DNA of 64,000 nucleotides from Flavobacterium ustbae (GCF_003946915.1 NZ_RPOC01000001.1:1-64000), one strand, 5' to 3'; counted from the first letter of the stretch, positions 44,962-55,304 are shown. Notes: generated from the letters alone by a model not told the origin. Program-made: numbers and translations.

Positions 44962-45075
44962 TCAAGCAGGATGCAAATCAAGCATAAGTTCTACTGCGGT
45001 ATCTAATATTAAAAAGCAGATAAACAAAATTATAATAATCAAAATTGTAATTAGTAAAACTTTCTTATTCTTCAT
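44962..45075 (-). CDS. 37-residue single-helix membrane peptide
   Basis: Open frame from ATG (45075) to TGA (44962). After the basic start MKNKK there is one hydrophobic helix of about 19 residues (VLLITILIIIILFICFLIL) and a short acidic tail DTAVELMLDLHPA. The positive-inside N-terminus and clean helix suggest a real small membrane protein. It lies between nrdA and the 89-residue gene. Function unknown; chance cannot be excluded. Confidence 0.4.
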   Translation of the reverse strand: MKNKKVLLITILIIIILFICFLILDTAVELMLDLHPA

Positions 45076-45197
45076 TATTATTTTCTTTAAAAATAAAAAA
45101 ATTAGACCACAAAAAAAGCAGCTACCAAAAAATGATAACTGCTTTAAATATATTAAATCACAGATTATAAAAATCTACATTCTAAACTCTAAAATAA

Positions 45198-47591
45198 TTA
45201 AGATCCACACATTTCGCAATCCTCAGGACCTGCTGCTTGTGCTTTTAGCAACATCGCTTTATAGTCCTCAACAGAGATTTCTTCTGTTTCAGCAACTAAA
45301 GATGGTGCTGTTTCTTCTTTTTTGTCGTTGTTTAATGTGAATTTAATCGCATCTACAGCCGCTTTTGTTCTTAAGTAATACATTCCTGTTTTTAAACCAG
45401 ACTGCCAAGCGTAGAAGTGCATTGACGTAAGTTTAGAATAGTTAGCATCTTGCATGAACAAGTTTAGCGATTGAGACTGATCAATAAAATAACCTCTTTG
45501 GCGAGACATATCGATAATATCTTTCATTGACATTTCCCAAACTGTTTTGTAAAGCTCTTTTAAGTCTTGCGGAATAATATCAATATTCTGAACAGATCCG
45601 TTATGACGCATGATTTCTTGTTTCAATGACTCGTTCCATAAACCTCTTTCTACTAAATCGTGAAGTAAATGTTTGTTTACTACGATAAATTCTCCAGACA
45701 ATACACGACGTGTATAGATGTTTGAAGTATATGGCTCAAAAGCTTCGTTGTTTCCTAAAATCTGAGAAGTAGAAGCAGTTGGCATTGGTGCAACTAACAA
45801 TGAGTTACGAACTCCGTGTTCTACTACTTCTTTTCTTAATGAAGCCCAGTCCCAACGTCCAGATAATTCTTCATCTTTCATTCCCCACATATTGTGTTGG
45901 AATTCTCCTTGTGACATTGGAGAACCTTTGAAAGTTGAATATGGCCCTTCTTCTTTTGCCATTTCCATAGAAGCCGTTACAGCCGCAAAGTATAGCGTTT
46001 CGAAAATTTCCTGATTCAGTTTTTTAGCCTCATCACTTGTAAACGGCATACGCAACATAATGAAAGCATCTGCCAAACCTTGCACTCCCAATCCAACCGG
46101 ACGGTGACGTAAGTTAGAGTTTTCAGCCTCTTTTACTGGATAGTAGTTTCTGTCGATTACTTTATTCAAGTTGCGAGTTACACGTTTTGTAACATTGTAA
46201 AGTGCATCGTGATCAAATTTTCCGTTGTCAATAAACATTGGCAATGAGATCGAAGCTAAGTTACAAACAGCAATTTCATCTTTAGACGTAAACTCCATAA
46301 TCTCAGTACACAAGTTAGAAGAACGAATAGTTCCTAAATTCTTGTGATTCGATTTACGGTTTGCTGCATCTTTGTACAACATATATGGTGTTCCAGTCTC
46401 GATTTGTGATTCCAGGATTTTCTCCCATAATTCACGAGCGCGGATTGTTTTTCTTCCTTTATTTTGAAATTCGTAATCAGTATATAATTTTTCGAATTCA
46501 TCTCCGTAAACATCATAAAGACCAGGACATTCGTTAGGACACATTAAAGTCCACGTTGAATCTTCCTGAACACGTTTCATGAACAAGTCTGAAGTCCACA
46601 TTGCGAAGAATAAATCTCTTGCACGCATTTCTTCTTTTCCGGTATTTTTCTTTAAATCCAAGAAATCAAAGATATCCGCATGCCAAGTTTCAATATAAAT
46701 CGCAAAACTTCCTTTACGTTTTCCACCACCTTGATCTACATAACGAGCTGTGTCGTTAAAAACTCTCAACATCGGAACAATTCCGTTTGAAGTTCCGTTT
46801 GTACCGCGAATGTAAGAACCAGTCGCACGAACGTTATGAATAGAAAGACCAATTCCTCCCGCAGATTGCGAGATTTTTGCTGTTTGTTTTAACGTATCGT
46901 AAATACCATCAATACTATCGTCCTGCATTGCCAAAAGGAAACAAGAAGACATTTGTGGTTTTGGAGTTCCTGCATTGAACAACGTTGGCGTTGCATGCGT
47001 AAAGAACTTTTTAGACATTAAATCATAAGTTTCAATAACCGATTTTAAATCATCTAAGTGAATACCAACCGAAACACGCATCAACATATGCTGCGGACGC
47101 TCTACGATTTTTCCATTTATTTTAAGAAGATAAGAACGCTCTAAAGTTTTAAAGCCAAAGTAATCGTAATTAAAATCTCTAGTATAAATAATATGAGAAT
47201 CTAAAAATTCTGCATTTTCTTGAATTACCTTAAATACGTCATCAGCAATTAAAGGTGCATCTTGCCCGTTTCTTGGATTTACGTAATTGTACATATCTTT
47301 CATCGTTTCTGAGAAAGATTTTTTAGTATTTGAATGTAAATTCGAAATTGCCACACGTGCTGCCAATTGTGCATAATCAGGATGCGCAATAGTCATAGAA
47401 GCTGCCGTTTCTGCTGCAAGATTATCCAATTCAGAAGTCGAAACTCCATCATACAATCCTTCGATAACTCTCATGGCTACCTTAACCGGATCTACGAGCT
47501 CATTTAACCCGTAACACAATTTTTTGATTCTTTCTGTAATCTTATCAAACATTACGGGCTCTCTGTGGCCATCTCTTTTTACTACATACAT
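45198..47591 (-). CDS. nrdA: Ribonucleoside-diphosphate reductase class I, alpha subunit
   Basis: A 797-residue catalytic subunit. The N-terminal ATP-cone (about 1-90, [25 protein letters not shown]) senses d[35 protein letters not shown] and [18 protein letters not shown] are conserved active-site segments. The C-terminal CEMCGS is the redox-relay cysteine pair. It reduces ribonucleotides together with NrdB, encoded 266 bp upstream on the same strand. Confidence 0.96.
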   Translation of the reverse strand: MYVVKRDGHREPVMFDKITERIKKLCYGLNELVDPVKVAMRVIEGLYDGVSTSELDNLAAETAASMTIAHPDYAQLAARVAISNLHSNTKKSFSETMKDMYNYVNPRNGQDAPLIADDVFKVIQENAEFLDSHIIYTRDFNYDYFGFKTLERSYLLKINGKIVERPQHMLMRVSVGIHLDDLKSVIETYDLMSKKFFTHATPTLFNAGTPKPQMSSCFLLAMQDDSIDGIYDTLKQTAKISQSAGGIGLSIHNVRATGSYIRGTNGTSNGIVPMLRVFNDTARYVDQGGGKRKGSFAIYIETWHADIFDFLDLKKNTGKEEMRARDLFFAMWTSDLFMKRVQEDSTWTLMCPNECPGLYDVYGDEFEKLYTDYEFQNKGRKTIRARELWEKILESQIETGTPYMLYKDAANRKSNHKNLGTIRSSNLCTEIMEFTSKDEIAVCNLASISLPMFIDNGKFDHDALYNVTKRVTRNLNKVIDRNYYPVKEAENSNLRHRPVGLGVQGLADAFIMLRMPFTSDEAKKLNQEIFETLYFAAVTASMEMAKEEGPYSTFKGSPMSQGEFQHNMWGMKDEELSGRWDWASLRKEVVEHGVRNSLLVAPMPTASTSQILGNNEAFEPYTSNIYTRRVLSGEFIVVNKHLLHDLVERGLWNESLKQEIMRHNGSVQNIDIIPQDLKELYKTVWEMSMKDIIDMSRQRGYFIDQSQSLNLFMQDANYSKLTSMHFYAWQSGLKTGMYYLRTKAAVDAIKFTLNNDKKEETAPSLVAETEEISVEDYKAMLLKAQAAGPEDCEMCGS

Positions 47592-47858
47592 AAGCTTACC
47601 TTTTATAGTTATTGAAAAAATGAAAGTATCTAGAGAACGAACTCCAGCACTTAAACATTGCGTGTTTTAAAATTATTTTTAGAGAATTACCAAATTCTCA
47701 ATAGTTACTCATTTCAAATTCGAAAATCGAATTTAAATGCGCCTAAAATTGCTATTGAACCTGCGATTTGGGGAACGAGATTCAACCTTAAAAAAAAATA
47801 TTCTGTTAATCTTTTTCTAGCGCCACTGGAAGAGCAGGCGCTAAAAGTATTTTGTTAC

Positions 47859-48836
47859 CTAAAAATCTGCATCGAATGAAATTTTTTGAGCATCGCTATC
47901 GGTATTCATCACACCAGATTTTTGATACTCTGCAACACGTTTTTCAAAGAAATTAGTTTTTCCTTGAAGAGAAATCATGTCCATGAAGTCAAACGGATTC
48001 GCTGATCCATACACACGTTCACAACCTAATTCTACCAATAATCTATCGGCAACAAACTCTAAATATTGCGTCATTAAAGTCGCGTTCATACCAATCAAAC
48101 TTACCGGAAGTGATTCTGTAACAAACTGTCTTTCGATATCTAAAGCATCAACAATGATTTCTCTAATTCTATCTTTTGGCACTTTGTTTACTAAATGGTG
48201 ATTATGCAGGTGAACCGCAAAATCACAATGTACGCCTTCGTCACGAGAAATTAGCTCATTAGAAAAAGTTAAACCTGGCATTAAACCACGTTTTTTCAAC
48301 CAATAAATTGAACAGAAAGCACCAGAAAAGAAAATTCCTTCAACAGCAGCAAATGCGATAAGTCTTTCTGCAAATGAATCAGACTCAATCCATTTTAAAG
48401 CCCACTCTCCTTTTTTAGCAATTGCAGGGAAAACTTCTAAAGCATTAAACAATTCTGTTTTTTCTGCTTCGTCTTTAACGTACGTATCAATTAATAAAGA
48501 ATAGGTTTCACTATGAATGTTTTCCATCATAATTTGGAAACCATAGAAAAATTTAGCTTCAGCATATTGAACTTCGTTTACAAAGTTCTCAGCAAGGTTT
48601 TCGTTTACGATTCCATCAGAAGCCGCAAAGAATGCTAAAATATGTTTAATGAAATATCTTTCGTCGTCATTCAACTTATTATTCCAGTCTGTCAAATCTT
48701 GGTGTAAGTCGATTTCTTCGGCAGTCCAAAAACTTGCTTCCATCTTTTTATACCACTCCCAAATATCATGATGTTTAATCGGAAAAATAACGAAGCGATT
48801 TTTATTTTCTTGTAATATTGGTTCGATTTGTGACAT
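47859..48836 (-). CDS. nrdB: Ribonucleoside-diphosphate reductase class I, beta subunit
   Basis: About 325 residues from the ATG at 48836 ([15 protein letters not shown]), chosen because the homologous region begins there; the frame extends 18 codons upstream. Metal ligands are in [11 protein letters not shown] (ExxH) and [11 protein letters not shown]; the tyrosyl radical residue is the Tyr of HSETYS. A short hairpin TAGCGCC (47818-47824) / GGCGCTA (47837-47843) follows the stop, and a second (47682-47699) lies before nrdA. A -7-like TAAGTTTG is at 48928-48921. Confidence 0.95.
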   Translation of the reverse strand: MSQIEPILQENKNRFVIFPIKHHDIWEWYKKMEASFWTAEEIDLHQDLTDWNNKLNDDERYFIKHILAFFAASDGIVNENLAENFVNEVQYAEAKFFYGFQIMMENIHSETYSLLIDTYVKDEAEKTELFNALEVFPAIAKKGEWALKWIESDSFAERLIAFAAVEGIFFSGAFCSIYWLKKRGLMPGLTFSNELISRDEGVHCDFAVHLHNHHLVNKVPKDRIREIIVDALDIERQFVTESLPVSLIGMNATLMTQYLEFVADRLLVELGCERVYGSANPFDFMDMISLQGKTNFFEKRVAEYQKSGVMNTDSDAQKISFDADF

Positions 48837-49173
48837 GACAGATTCTGTTAATTTTTGTATTGAATTTTTGCTCTCAAACAAGCAGTACAAAGATTGTTAA
48901 TTAACGCCAAAAATGAAAGGCAAACTTATTCACAATTGAGCGTAGTTTTTAACAACGACTAAAAATTGCGATATTTTTCAGACAATAATTAATTATTTGT
49001 AAATGAGACATTTAAAACCTATAAATCTTCGGAAAGAGCCGTAAAATATAGCCTTTTAAATATAAAATGCAAGTAATTTTAAATAGTTTTTAAAAAAGTT
49101 TTTTAGAGTCAAAATTTAATTTTTTTGAGTCAAAATATGTAGTCAAAAAGACTATATAACGGATAGTTGTTTT
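48837..49173. other. Intergenic region upstream of nrdB
   Basis: 337 bp, very AT-rich. It has TAAGTTTG (48928-48921, minus) as a possible -7 element and, near the other gene, three direct AGTCAAAA copies at 49107, 49128 and 49141. No gene is evident. No clear NrdR box pair was recognised. Confidence 0.5.
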
Positions 49174-49743
49174 TTATGAGTTTTTAAGCTCTTCTGCAAC
49201 TTTTTCGAGTTCCATATACCAATCTTCGCCAAAGCGTCTTATTAATGCTTCTTTGACAAATTTATAAACCGGCACCTCCAATTCTTTACCCAAAGAACAG
49301 GCATCATCGCAAATATCCCATTTATCATAATTGACCGCAGCAAATTCTGTAAAATCTTTTACGCGAATTGGATACAAATGACAAGAAACAGGCTTTTTCC
49401 AATCAACAATTCCTTGGTTGTAAGCTTGCTCTATTCCGCAAAGCGCCGTTTTACCATCAAAAATTACGTAAGCGCAATCTTTGTTGTCAATAAGTGGTGT
49501 TTCTAAATCACCATCGGTTCCTGTTATCCATGTACCCTGGGCTTCTATTGCCTCAATTCCTTCCTTTCTTAAAAAAGGCTTTACTTTAGGATAAATTTCT
49601 TCTAAGATTTTCGTTTCAGCCTCATTCAAAGGCGCGCCCGCATCTCCATCCACGCAACAAGCTCCTTTACAAGCAGACAAGTTACACACAAATTCTTTTT
49701 CCAGAATGTCTTCTGAAATAATCGTTTTTCCTAACTGAAACAT
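49174..49743 (-). CDS. DUF3109 cysteine-rich protein
   Basis: A 189-residue protein of the DUF3109 family with clustered cysteines: [21 protein letters not shown] (about 19-39), [24 protein letters not shown] and CDDACSLG. The pattern resembles the YkgJ-type cluster also found at 2590. Metal binding is likely; role unknown. A TATCTTTG -7 element lies at 49780-49773, 30 bp upstream. Confidence 0.88.
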   Translation of the reverse strand: MFQLGKTIISEDILEKEFVCNLSACKGACCVDGDAGAPLNEAETKILEEIYPKVKPFLRKEGIEAIEAQGTWITGTDGDLETPLIDNKDCAYVIFDGKTALCGIEQAYNQGIVDWKKPVSCHLYPIRVKDFTEFAAVNYDKWDICDDACSLGKELEVPVYKFVKEALIRRFGEDWYMELEKVAEELKNS

Positions 49744-50129
49744 GATCTTAAATACTGTTGTTTAATAAAGTGCAAAGATAGTCAAAGAAAGCAGATGAAA
49801 TGAGATTAAATTTATCGCATAAATTCTACCACAGAGTTGCACTAAGTTTTCACAGAGCTACACTAAATTTATTATGTTTTGCGGAAATTCAAATTTCAAA
49901 TCTTTGCTAACTTTAAAAAATTAAAAACTTTGCGGGGCTCTGCGGTAAAACTCATAGGCTTTGCTAAAAATCTTTGCGAAACTTTGCGGTAAAAAACATA
50001 ATTGTTACAAATATCACTTTTTTAACCAATAAAACATGTTTTTATAACAAAAATACAAGCTGTCGAAAAAACACCTAACTTTATTAACTACTTTTGCAGC
50101 AGTTTTTTAAAACCTAAAATCAAAGCGAT
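49744..50129. other. Divergent intergenic region DUF3109 / marC
   Basis: 386 bp. Minus-strand -7 TATCTTTG at 49780-49773 and plus-strand -7 TACTTTTG at 50089-50096 serve the two genes. Between them are degenerate repeats of the CACAGAG / CTTTGCGG type (ACCACAGAGTTGCACTAAG 49830-49848 in one sense, CTTTGCGGGGCTCTGCGGTA and ACTTTGCGGTAAAA at 49928-49995 in the other). Confidence 0.65.
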
Positions 50130-50708
50130 ATGTTAGAAATCGATTTTAAAGAAATCATTACTGTTAGTATGGTACTTTTTGCCGTGATTGATATAGTTGG
50201 TTCAATTCCGATTATTGTAAATTTAAGAGCAAAAGTCGGCCACATAGAATCTGAGAAAGCCTCTATTGTTGCTGGAGCTATTATGATCGTTTTCCTTTTT
50301 GTTGGAGAAGGATTGCTAAACTTAATTGGTATCGATGTACATTCGTTTGCTGTGGCAGGATCTTTCGTCCTTTTCTTTTTAGCTTTAGAAATGATTTTAG
50401 GAATAAGAATTTACCGTGACGAAGAGCCAGGATCTGCCTCTATTGTACCATTGGCCTTTCCTCTGATTGCGGGGGCAGGAACAATGACAACTTTATTATC
50501 GCTTCGATCTCAATTTCATACCATTAATATTATAATTGCCATAGTCCTTAATATTATATTGGTTTATATTGTTTTAAAGTCTTCGAAAAAAATCGAAAAT
50601 TTGTTAGGAGAAAACGGACTTGGAGTGGTTCGCAAGACATTTGGAGTGATACTTTTAGCAATTGCTGTTAAATTATTCGCTGCTAATGTTAAAGGTTTGT
50701 TTGTGTAA
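50130..50708 (+). CDS. MarC-family membrane protein
   Basis: A 192-residue integral membrane protein with about six hydrophobic segments. VPLAFPLIAGAGTMTTLLS (about 110-128) is the family's conserved motif. Despite the name (multiple antibiotic resistance), the function is not settled. TACTTTTG (50089-50096) is a good -7 box 33 bp upstream. Confidence 0.88.
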   Translation: MLEIDFKEIITVSMVLFAVIDIVGSIPIIVNLRAKVGHIESEKASIVAGAIMIVFLFVGEGLLNLIGIDVHSFAVAGSFVLFFLALEMILGIRIYRDEEPGSASIVPLAFPLIAGAGTMTTLLSLRSQFHTINIIIAIVLNIILVYIVLKSSKKIENLLGENGLGVVRKTFGVILLAIAVKLFAANVKGLFV

Positions 50709-50813
50709 AATTTATTTTTATACTTTTACCCCATAAAATTTCTAAAATACAACTATAAGGCATTTTTTAACCTTTAGTTTTACTTTATTATTTTAGACAA
50801 ACAAACCAATCTT

Positions 50814-51017
50814 ATGAAAATTTTCACTTCAATCTTAGTGCTTTTAGCATTAGCTTTAATTGTTTTTAATATTACGCTATTAGACTTTAAAAATCCTTTT
50901 CAGGGAGATAGTGCTGTAGCTTTTATTGGAATCGCAGCTTCATTTTGCGCTGTTTTAATTCTTTTGATTTTTAGAATTTCAAAAAGAATTGAAGAAAAAA
51001 TGAACGACAACAGATAA
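50814..51017 (+). CDS. Small two-helix membrane protein
   Basis: A 67-residue protein with two helices (about 3-22 and 34-54) and a charged C-terminus RISKRIEEKMNDNR. The next gene starts 1 bp after its stop, so the two are translated as a unit. No family recognised. Confidence 0.72.
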   Translation: MKIFTSILVLLALALIVFNITLLDFKNPFQGDSAVAFIGIAASFCAVLILLIFRISKRIEEKMNDNR

Positions 51018-51018
51018 T

Positions 51019-51624
51019 ATGTTTGATGTTTTAATTATTGGCGGAGGAGTTTCAGGAATGTCTTGTGCTCTAGTCTTAGGATCCGCAAAAAACAAAACTT
51101 TTGTTACTGACAAAAAAATCGGAATTTTTACACATCAGAAAAATTCTTCTTTACAGGAGGCAATATTTTATAACGCTTACGGAATTACTCCAGGAAAACT
51201 GGGCTCTGAACTTTTAAGTGAAAGCACAGAAAATCTAGCAGCAACTTATCCGCACATTACACAGATTCCCAATGAAAAAGTAATGAAAATTGAGGGCAGT
51301 TATCCTGAATTTACTGTGGTAACTAATAAAAATTCATACATAACAAAAAATATCGTAGTCGGAATTGGTTCTGCCAATACTTTCGATATTCAAGGTTTGA
51401 TGCAATTTGTTGAACCGCATAAAAAAGCGCTTCCAGAAAAACAGCGCATTCAGCTTAAAAACGAAGATCATAAAGTTGCTGACGGCATTTATGTAATTGG
51501 AACTTTGGCAGGATGGAGAAGCCAATTGGCAATTGCTGCCGGAAGTGGCGCTGCTGTTGCAACGGATATTCTTACATTATGGAATAACGGCACGCAAACT
51601 CACGCTCACGATAGCATTCGATAA
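51019..51624 (+). CDS. Short FAD-dependent oxidoreductase
   Basis: A 201-residue flavoprotein of the thioredoxin-reductase-like fold, much shorter than true TrxB (~310). FAD motif IIGGGVSGMSCALVLG (6-21) and the C-terminal GIYVIGTLAGWRSQLAIAAGSGAAVA are present. The NAD(P)-binding insertion and the redox CxxC are missing, so it probably does not act as a thioredoxin reductase. Paired with the small membrane protein upstream. Confidence 0.8.
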   Translation: MFDVLIIGGGVSGMSCALVLGSAKNKTFVTDKKIGIFTHQKNSSLQEAIFYNAYGITPGKLGSELLSESTENLAATYPHITQIPNEKVMKIEGSYPEFTVVTNKNSYITKNIVVGIGSANTFDIQGLMQFVEPHKKALPEKQRIQLKNEDHKVADGIYVIGTLAGWRSQLAIAAGSGAAVATDILTLWNNGTQTHAHDSIR

Positions 51625-51641
51625 AATCTCATAAAATTATT

Positions 51642-51716
51642 AAACCATATAAGTCATATAAGTTCATTTAATTTATACGCAAAGTATAATATGAACTTAT
51701 ATGACTTATATGGTTT
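51642..51716. repeat. Perfect 26-bp inverted repeat (ATATAAGT family)
   Basis: Positions 51642-51667 and 51691-51716 are exact reverse complements over 26 bp, with core ATATAAGTCATATAAGTT, around a 23-nt interior. It occupies the junction of two convergent genes (stops at 51624 and 51724), so it could terminate both. Related ends occur at 30111/30248 and 39810/39943. Confidence 0.88.
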
Positions 51717-51723
51717 ATCTTTT

Positions 51724-52041
51724 TTATTTAACCGAAACAATTTGGGTTACTTTGATGTGGTTTTCATCTTCAGATTTCCACTTTTCTCCTTTTACAGACA
51801 CTACATCTCCAATTTTTACTTGTTTGTAGTTTTGAGGTCCGCCAACGTTTACAATACTGATGGTTGCAAAATAAACTTCTTTATTTTCTGTTGTAATTTT
51901 TGCCGTGTAACCGTCTTTTCCTCCTTCAATTGATTCTACTCTTCCTGTAACTGGATTATTTGCATCATTTTTCATAGACGTACAAGAGATTACAAAGGCC
52001 ATTAGAATTGCCAATAAACTTATTCTTTTTAAATTTTTCAT
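51724..52041 (-). CDS. Hypothetical lipoprotein
   Basis: About 105 residues from the ATG at 52041, which begins a clear lipoprotein signal (lipobox VISC, Cys20). An upstream in-frame start (52098) would bury the signal peptide. The mature part looks like a small OB-type beta barrel (TGRVESIEGGKDGYTAKITTE..., KIGDVVSVKGEKW). Role unknown. Confidence 0.75.
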   Translation of the reverse strand: MKNLKRISLLAILMAFVISCTSMKNDANNPVTGRVESIEGGKDGYTAKITTENKEVYFATISIVNVGGPQNYKQVKIGDVVSVKGEKWKSEDENHIKVTQIVSVK

Positions 52042-52133
52042 ATCATTTCGTTTAAACCGCAAATTAAACACCCATTTATGTTTAGATTGCTGAATCATAT
52101 TTTAAGTTAATATTATTTTTCCAGCTTCAAACT

Positions 52134-52499
52134 TTATGCCAGCTGAACGCAGCTTCCGGCAATAACTTTTAAATTTTTACCCGATTTTTTCCAAACTCTT
52201 ATATATTTGAAAACGCCATTAATTGCCGTTGCATCATAAGTTCCTTTTAATGAAACGGTAACAGCAACTACAGCCGTATTCTCAATTATATTCACAATTT
52301 GGTCTGAAGCCTCCAGCGAATCTATTTTCATTTTTCCAGAACGGTACGCTTGCAAATCAAATTCTTTGGTTATCGTTTGTCCGTCGGGCATGTTGAACAA
52401 TAAATCGTCATGAAGAATGGTATCCAAAGCCAAAACATCCGATTTTTTAATTGCAGTTAGAAGTTCGATTTCTGCATTAACAACGGTTTCTATTTTCAT
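52134..52499 (-). CDS. NTF2-like (DUF4440-type) protein
   Basis: A 121-residue single-domain protein of the NTF2/SnoaL fold: N-terminal helix AEIELLTAIKKSDVLALDTILHDDLLFNMPDG, then beta strands ending YIRVWKKSGKNLKVIAGSCVQL. Such proteins can be small enzymes or ligand binders; no substrate can be inferred. Single gene between repeats. Confidence 0.8.
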   Translation of the reverse strand: MKIETVVNAEIELLTAIKKSDVLALDTILHDDLLFNMPDGQTITKEFDLQAYRSGKMKIDSLEASDQIVNIIENTAVVAVTVSLKGTYDATAINGVFKYIRVWKKSGKNLKVIAGSCVQLA

Positions 52500-52559
52500 G
52501 ATATAAAGATTGAAGTTATTGAATAGATCAAGATCTGAAAGGTTTTACTAAAATCATTT

Positions 52560-52612
52560 AAAATCTGCTAAATCTGTGGGAAACATTTTTACGCCCGCAG
52601 ATTTAGCAGATT
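52560..52612. repeat. AAATCTGCTAAATCTGTGGG inverted repeat
   Basis: AATCTGCTAAATCTGTGGG (about 52561-52579) and CCCGCAGATTTAGCAGATT (52594-52612) face each other with a 14-nt interior. It lies between the S41 protease stop and the NTF2-like gene and may help end transcription. Confidence 0.75.
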
Positions 52613-52646
52613 AGACAAATTTAATCCCTTGATTTTAAAATCTTTT

Positions 52647-54224
52647 TTATTTCTTCGGATTTGTGATTGTTTTAATCATGGCATCATCTTTTAGAATAAC
52701 ATCATAATAATACAATTCTCCATACAGCTGGCGTGCAAATTCGGCCGTGATATAACGATTTACAAGTCCTTTAGTTTTATCCAATTTCAAATCCAGCCCC
52801 GTCATCAGGATATAATTTTTAAACTTTTTGAAATAGGCATCTGAGTTTTTCATTTTAGCTAAAAATTCAGCAAAACTATCTCCTGCAAAAGCATTTCTAT
52901 TTTTATCTAATTCTTCAAAAACAAAATGACCTACAATTCCAGTTTGCAGTAAGTAAGCCACATTTTCATTTCCGTGTTCTGCTTCCATTGGCACAAAAAC
53001 ATCAGGAACAATTCCGCCGCCGCCATAGACAATTTTTCCTTTCGGCGTTTTGAATTTTAAAGAATCTGCTACTTTTATACTGTCTCTTGCATACAATTCA
53101 CCCGTCGCAATTCTAGCTTCTGATTCTTTAAAATAGGCTTCGTTTCCTTTTTTATATGGCTTTTGGATCGATCTTCCCGTCGGAGTATAATAACGTGCCA
53201 CGGTCAATCTTACAGCCGAGCCGTCATTAAAATCCATTTCTCTCTGCACCAAACCTTTTCCGAAGGAACGTCTTCCTACAATAGTTCCTCGATCATTATC
53301 TTGAATTGCTCCCGCTAAAATTTCGCTGGCAGAAGCACTGTTTTCATTAATCAAAACATATATTTTTCCGCCTTCAAAACTACCCGCTTTAGTGGCGTAT
53401 GTTTTTTCAGTAGAACCATTTTTGCTTTTCGTGAAAACGATTAATTGTTTGTCTTTTAAAAATTCGTCTGCAATGGCAATCGCTTCTTCCATATAACCGC
53501 CGCCATTATCGCGAAGGTCAATCACAAGCGACTCAATTCCTTTTTGTTTTAATCGCGCTAAACCGGTTTTGAATTCGTTAAAAGTAGTTTCAGCAAAACG
53601 GTTAATTTTGATATAACCCGTTTTATTTCCAATCATAATCGACGCATCGACACTTTTGATCGGAATAATATCTCTTTTTACTTTAAACTTAAGTTTTTTT
53701 TGTTCTGATTTTCTAAAAACAGTCAATTCAATTTCAGAACCTTGAAGTCCTTTTAATTTTGAGAATAAACTATCAGAAGGTAATTTTCGTCCGTATAATT
53801 TGCTTTTTCCAGCAAATAAAATGCGGTCGCCAGATTTTAATCCTGCTTTTGCCGAAGGGCCGTTTTCTATCGGTTTTATAATCGCTACAGAATCTTTATA
53901 CATGTAGAAATTGATTCCGATTCCGACGAAATCACCTTTCATACTTTCAGCAACTTCTGCCTGTTCGCTTGGCGGAATATAAACAGAATGCGGATCTAGT
54001 TTTGAAAGTATATTATCGACCGTTAAGTTTACGATCGAATCGGTATTGACACTATCTACATATTCTGTATTGATAAAATCAATGAGTTTATTTAGCTTCG
54101 TTTTCGAGTAATTTTTAGCCAAAAGCTGGTCGCTAGCTGGAGCATTCATTACGCTTCCCGCTATTATTCCAAGAGCAAAAGTTGCTCCGATGACTATTGG
54201 CAAATATTTCGAATTAAATTTCAT
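52647..54224 (-). CDS. S41-family C-terminal processing peptidase
   Basis: A 525-residue membrane-anchored protease (helix about 8-28). A PDZ domain (about 85-165, including GIGINFYMYKDSVAIIKPI) precedes the catalytic domain. NENSASASEILAGAIQDNDRG contains the catalytic Ser, and GRRSFGKGLVQ the Lys. It acts in the periplasm on C-terminal tails. Its ATG overlaps the stop of the dCMP deaminase gene (TAATG), so translation is coupled. Confidence 0.93.
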   Translation of the reverse strand: MKFNSKYLPIVIGATFALGIIAGSVMNAPASDQLLAKNYSKTKLNKLIDFINTEYVDSVNTDSIVNLTVDNILSKLDPHSVYIPPSEQAEVAESMKGDFVGIGINFYMYKDSVAIIKPIENGPSAKAGLKSGDRILFAGKSKLYGRKLPSDSLFSKLKGLQGSEIELTVFRKSEQKKLKFKVKRDIIPIKSVDASIMIGNKTGYIKINRFAETTFNEFKTGLARLKQKGIESLVIDLRDNGGGYMEEAIAIADEFLKDKQLIVFTKSKNGSTEKTYATKAGSFEGGKIYVLINENSASASEILAGAIQDNDRGTIVGRRSFGKGLVQREMDFNDGSAVRLTVARYYTPTGRSIQKPYKKGNEAYFKESEARIATGELYARDSIKVADSLKFKTPKGKIVYGGGGIVPDVFVPMEAEHGNENVAYLLQTGIVGHFVFEELDKNRNAFAGDSFAEFLAKMKNSDAYFKKFKNYILMTGLDLKLDKTKGLVNRYITAEFARQLYGELYYYDVILKDDAMIKTITNPKK

Positions 54225-54655
54225 TATTCTTCTAAAACAGGAATATGTTCTACTTCTACACCTGCTTTTATTAAAAATTGAATTCCAGAATCGTCTCGAT
54301 ATCCGTCTTTATACACCACTCTTTTTATTCCCGATTGGTGAATTAATTTACTGCATTCTTTACAAGGCGAAAGCGTGATATACAACGTTGCTCCTTCACA
54401 CGACTGTGTCGATCTTGCTACTTTTAGGATTGCATTGGCTTCGGCATGCAAAACATCCCAGCGTGTTAATCCTTCTTCGTCTTCGCAACAGTTATCAAAT
54501 CCAGACGGTGTTCCGTTGTAACCATCAGAAATGATCATTCTGTCTTTTACGATAATTGCGCCAACTTGTTTACGTTTACAATAAGAAAGCAAACTCCACT
54601 CTCTTGCAATTCGTAAATAGGCTTTATCGTATTTATTCCGTTTTTTTACTTCCAT
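54224..54655 (-). CDS. Deoxycytidylate deaminase
   Basis: A 143-residue zinc deaminase. HAEANAIL (zinc His and catalytic Glu) and SPCKECSKLIHQSGI (two zinc Cys) match dCMP deaminase/ComEB. DGYNGTPSGFDNC is the usual substrate loop. It makes dUMP for thymidylate synthesis. It lies 5 bp after the HupE-like gene. Confidence 0.93.
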   Translation of the reverse strand: MEVKKRNKYDKAYLRIAREWSLLSYCKRKQVGAIIVKDRMIISDGYNGTPSGFDNCCEDEEGLTRWDVLHAEANAILKVARSTQSCEGATLYITLSPCKECSKLIHQSGIKRVVYKDGYRDDSGIQFLIKAGVEVEHIPVLEE

Positions 54656-54660
54656 TTAAT

Positions 54661-55254
54661 TTATCTGTTCCAAATTGGGCTTTCAATAATCATTGGAATA
54701 ACAACTCCAATAATAAAAGCTGACATTACAAGTGCCCAGTCACGTTTTGAAAAACGAAAAACGGTCTGCACTATATATGAAATTACCAGAACCACAAAAA
54801 CTACTACTAATTGCGCAGCTTCGATTCCTAAGGCAAACTCTCCCAAAGGTAACAATTTTGAGGTTGCTGAACCGCCTAAAATTGTTTTGAAATAATTTGA
54901 AAAACCTAGTCCATGAATAATTCCAAAGAATAAAGTTATGAAAAATACTAGATTTACGCCATCATTTTTCGAGGTCTTTCCTGCCGTAAACAAATGATAC
55001 AGAGCTGTTACCAAAATTGTTATCGGAATCAGGAACTCGACCAAATTTACTTTTATTGTAACAATTCCGTAAACTGAAAGAATTAATGCCAAAGTATGTC
55101 CAATTGTAAAAAGAGAAACTAATAAGAATATTCTTTTCCAGTCTTTAAATAAATACGGAACCGTTAAGGCGATTAAAAAAAGAACGTGATCGTAAGCGTT
55201 GATATCTAAAACGTGTTTTAATCCTATTTGAAAATAAATCCAAAATTGTGACAT
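54661..55254 (-). CDS. HupE/UreJ-like membrane protein
   Basis: A 197-residue integral membrane protein of about six helices. Conserved His-containing motifs: LKHVLDINAYDHVLFLI near the N-terminus, TIGHTLAL, and GIIHGLGFSNYF. Homologues are proposed nickel or cobalt transporters, but no hydrogenase or urease genes are in the window. First gene of the comEB-ctp operon, with a promoter TTG-N23-TAATTTTG (55338-55305). Confidence 0.85.
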   Translation of the reverse strand: MSQFWIYFQIGLKHVLDINAYDHVLFLIALTVPYLFKDWKRIFLLVSLFTIGHTLALILSVYGIVTIKVNLVEFLIPITILVTALYHLFTAGKTSKNDGVNLVFFITLFFGIIHGLGFSNYFKTILGGSATSKLLPLGEFALGIEAAQLVVVFVVLVISYIVQTVFRFSKRDWALVMSAFIIGVVIPMIIESPIWNR

Positions 55255-55304
55255 AGGTATATTGTAATTAAATAATTAGGGGTTGTAAACTTACGATTAA
55301 TTTT

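Noticed and set aside
47818..47843. TAGCGCC...GGCGCTA hairpin after nrdB as a terminator
   Set aside because: On the minus strand it is followed by A-rich, not U-rich, sequence, and nrdA follows on the same strand, so read-through or mRNA processing is as likely.
49830..49995. CACAGAG / CTTTGCGG repeats as a possible CRISPR-like array
   Set aside because: Units are short, degenerate and in both orientations, without regular spacers or cas genes.
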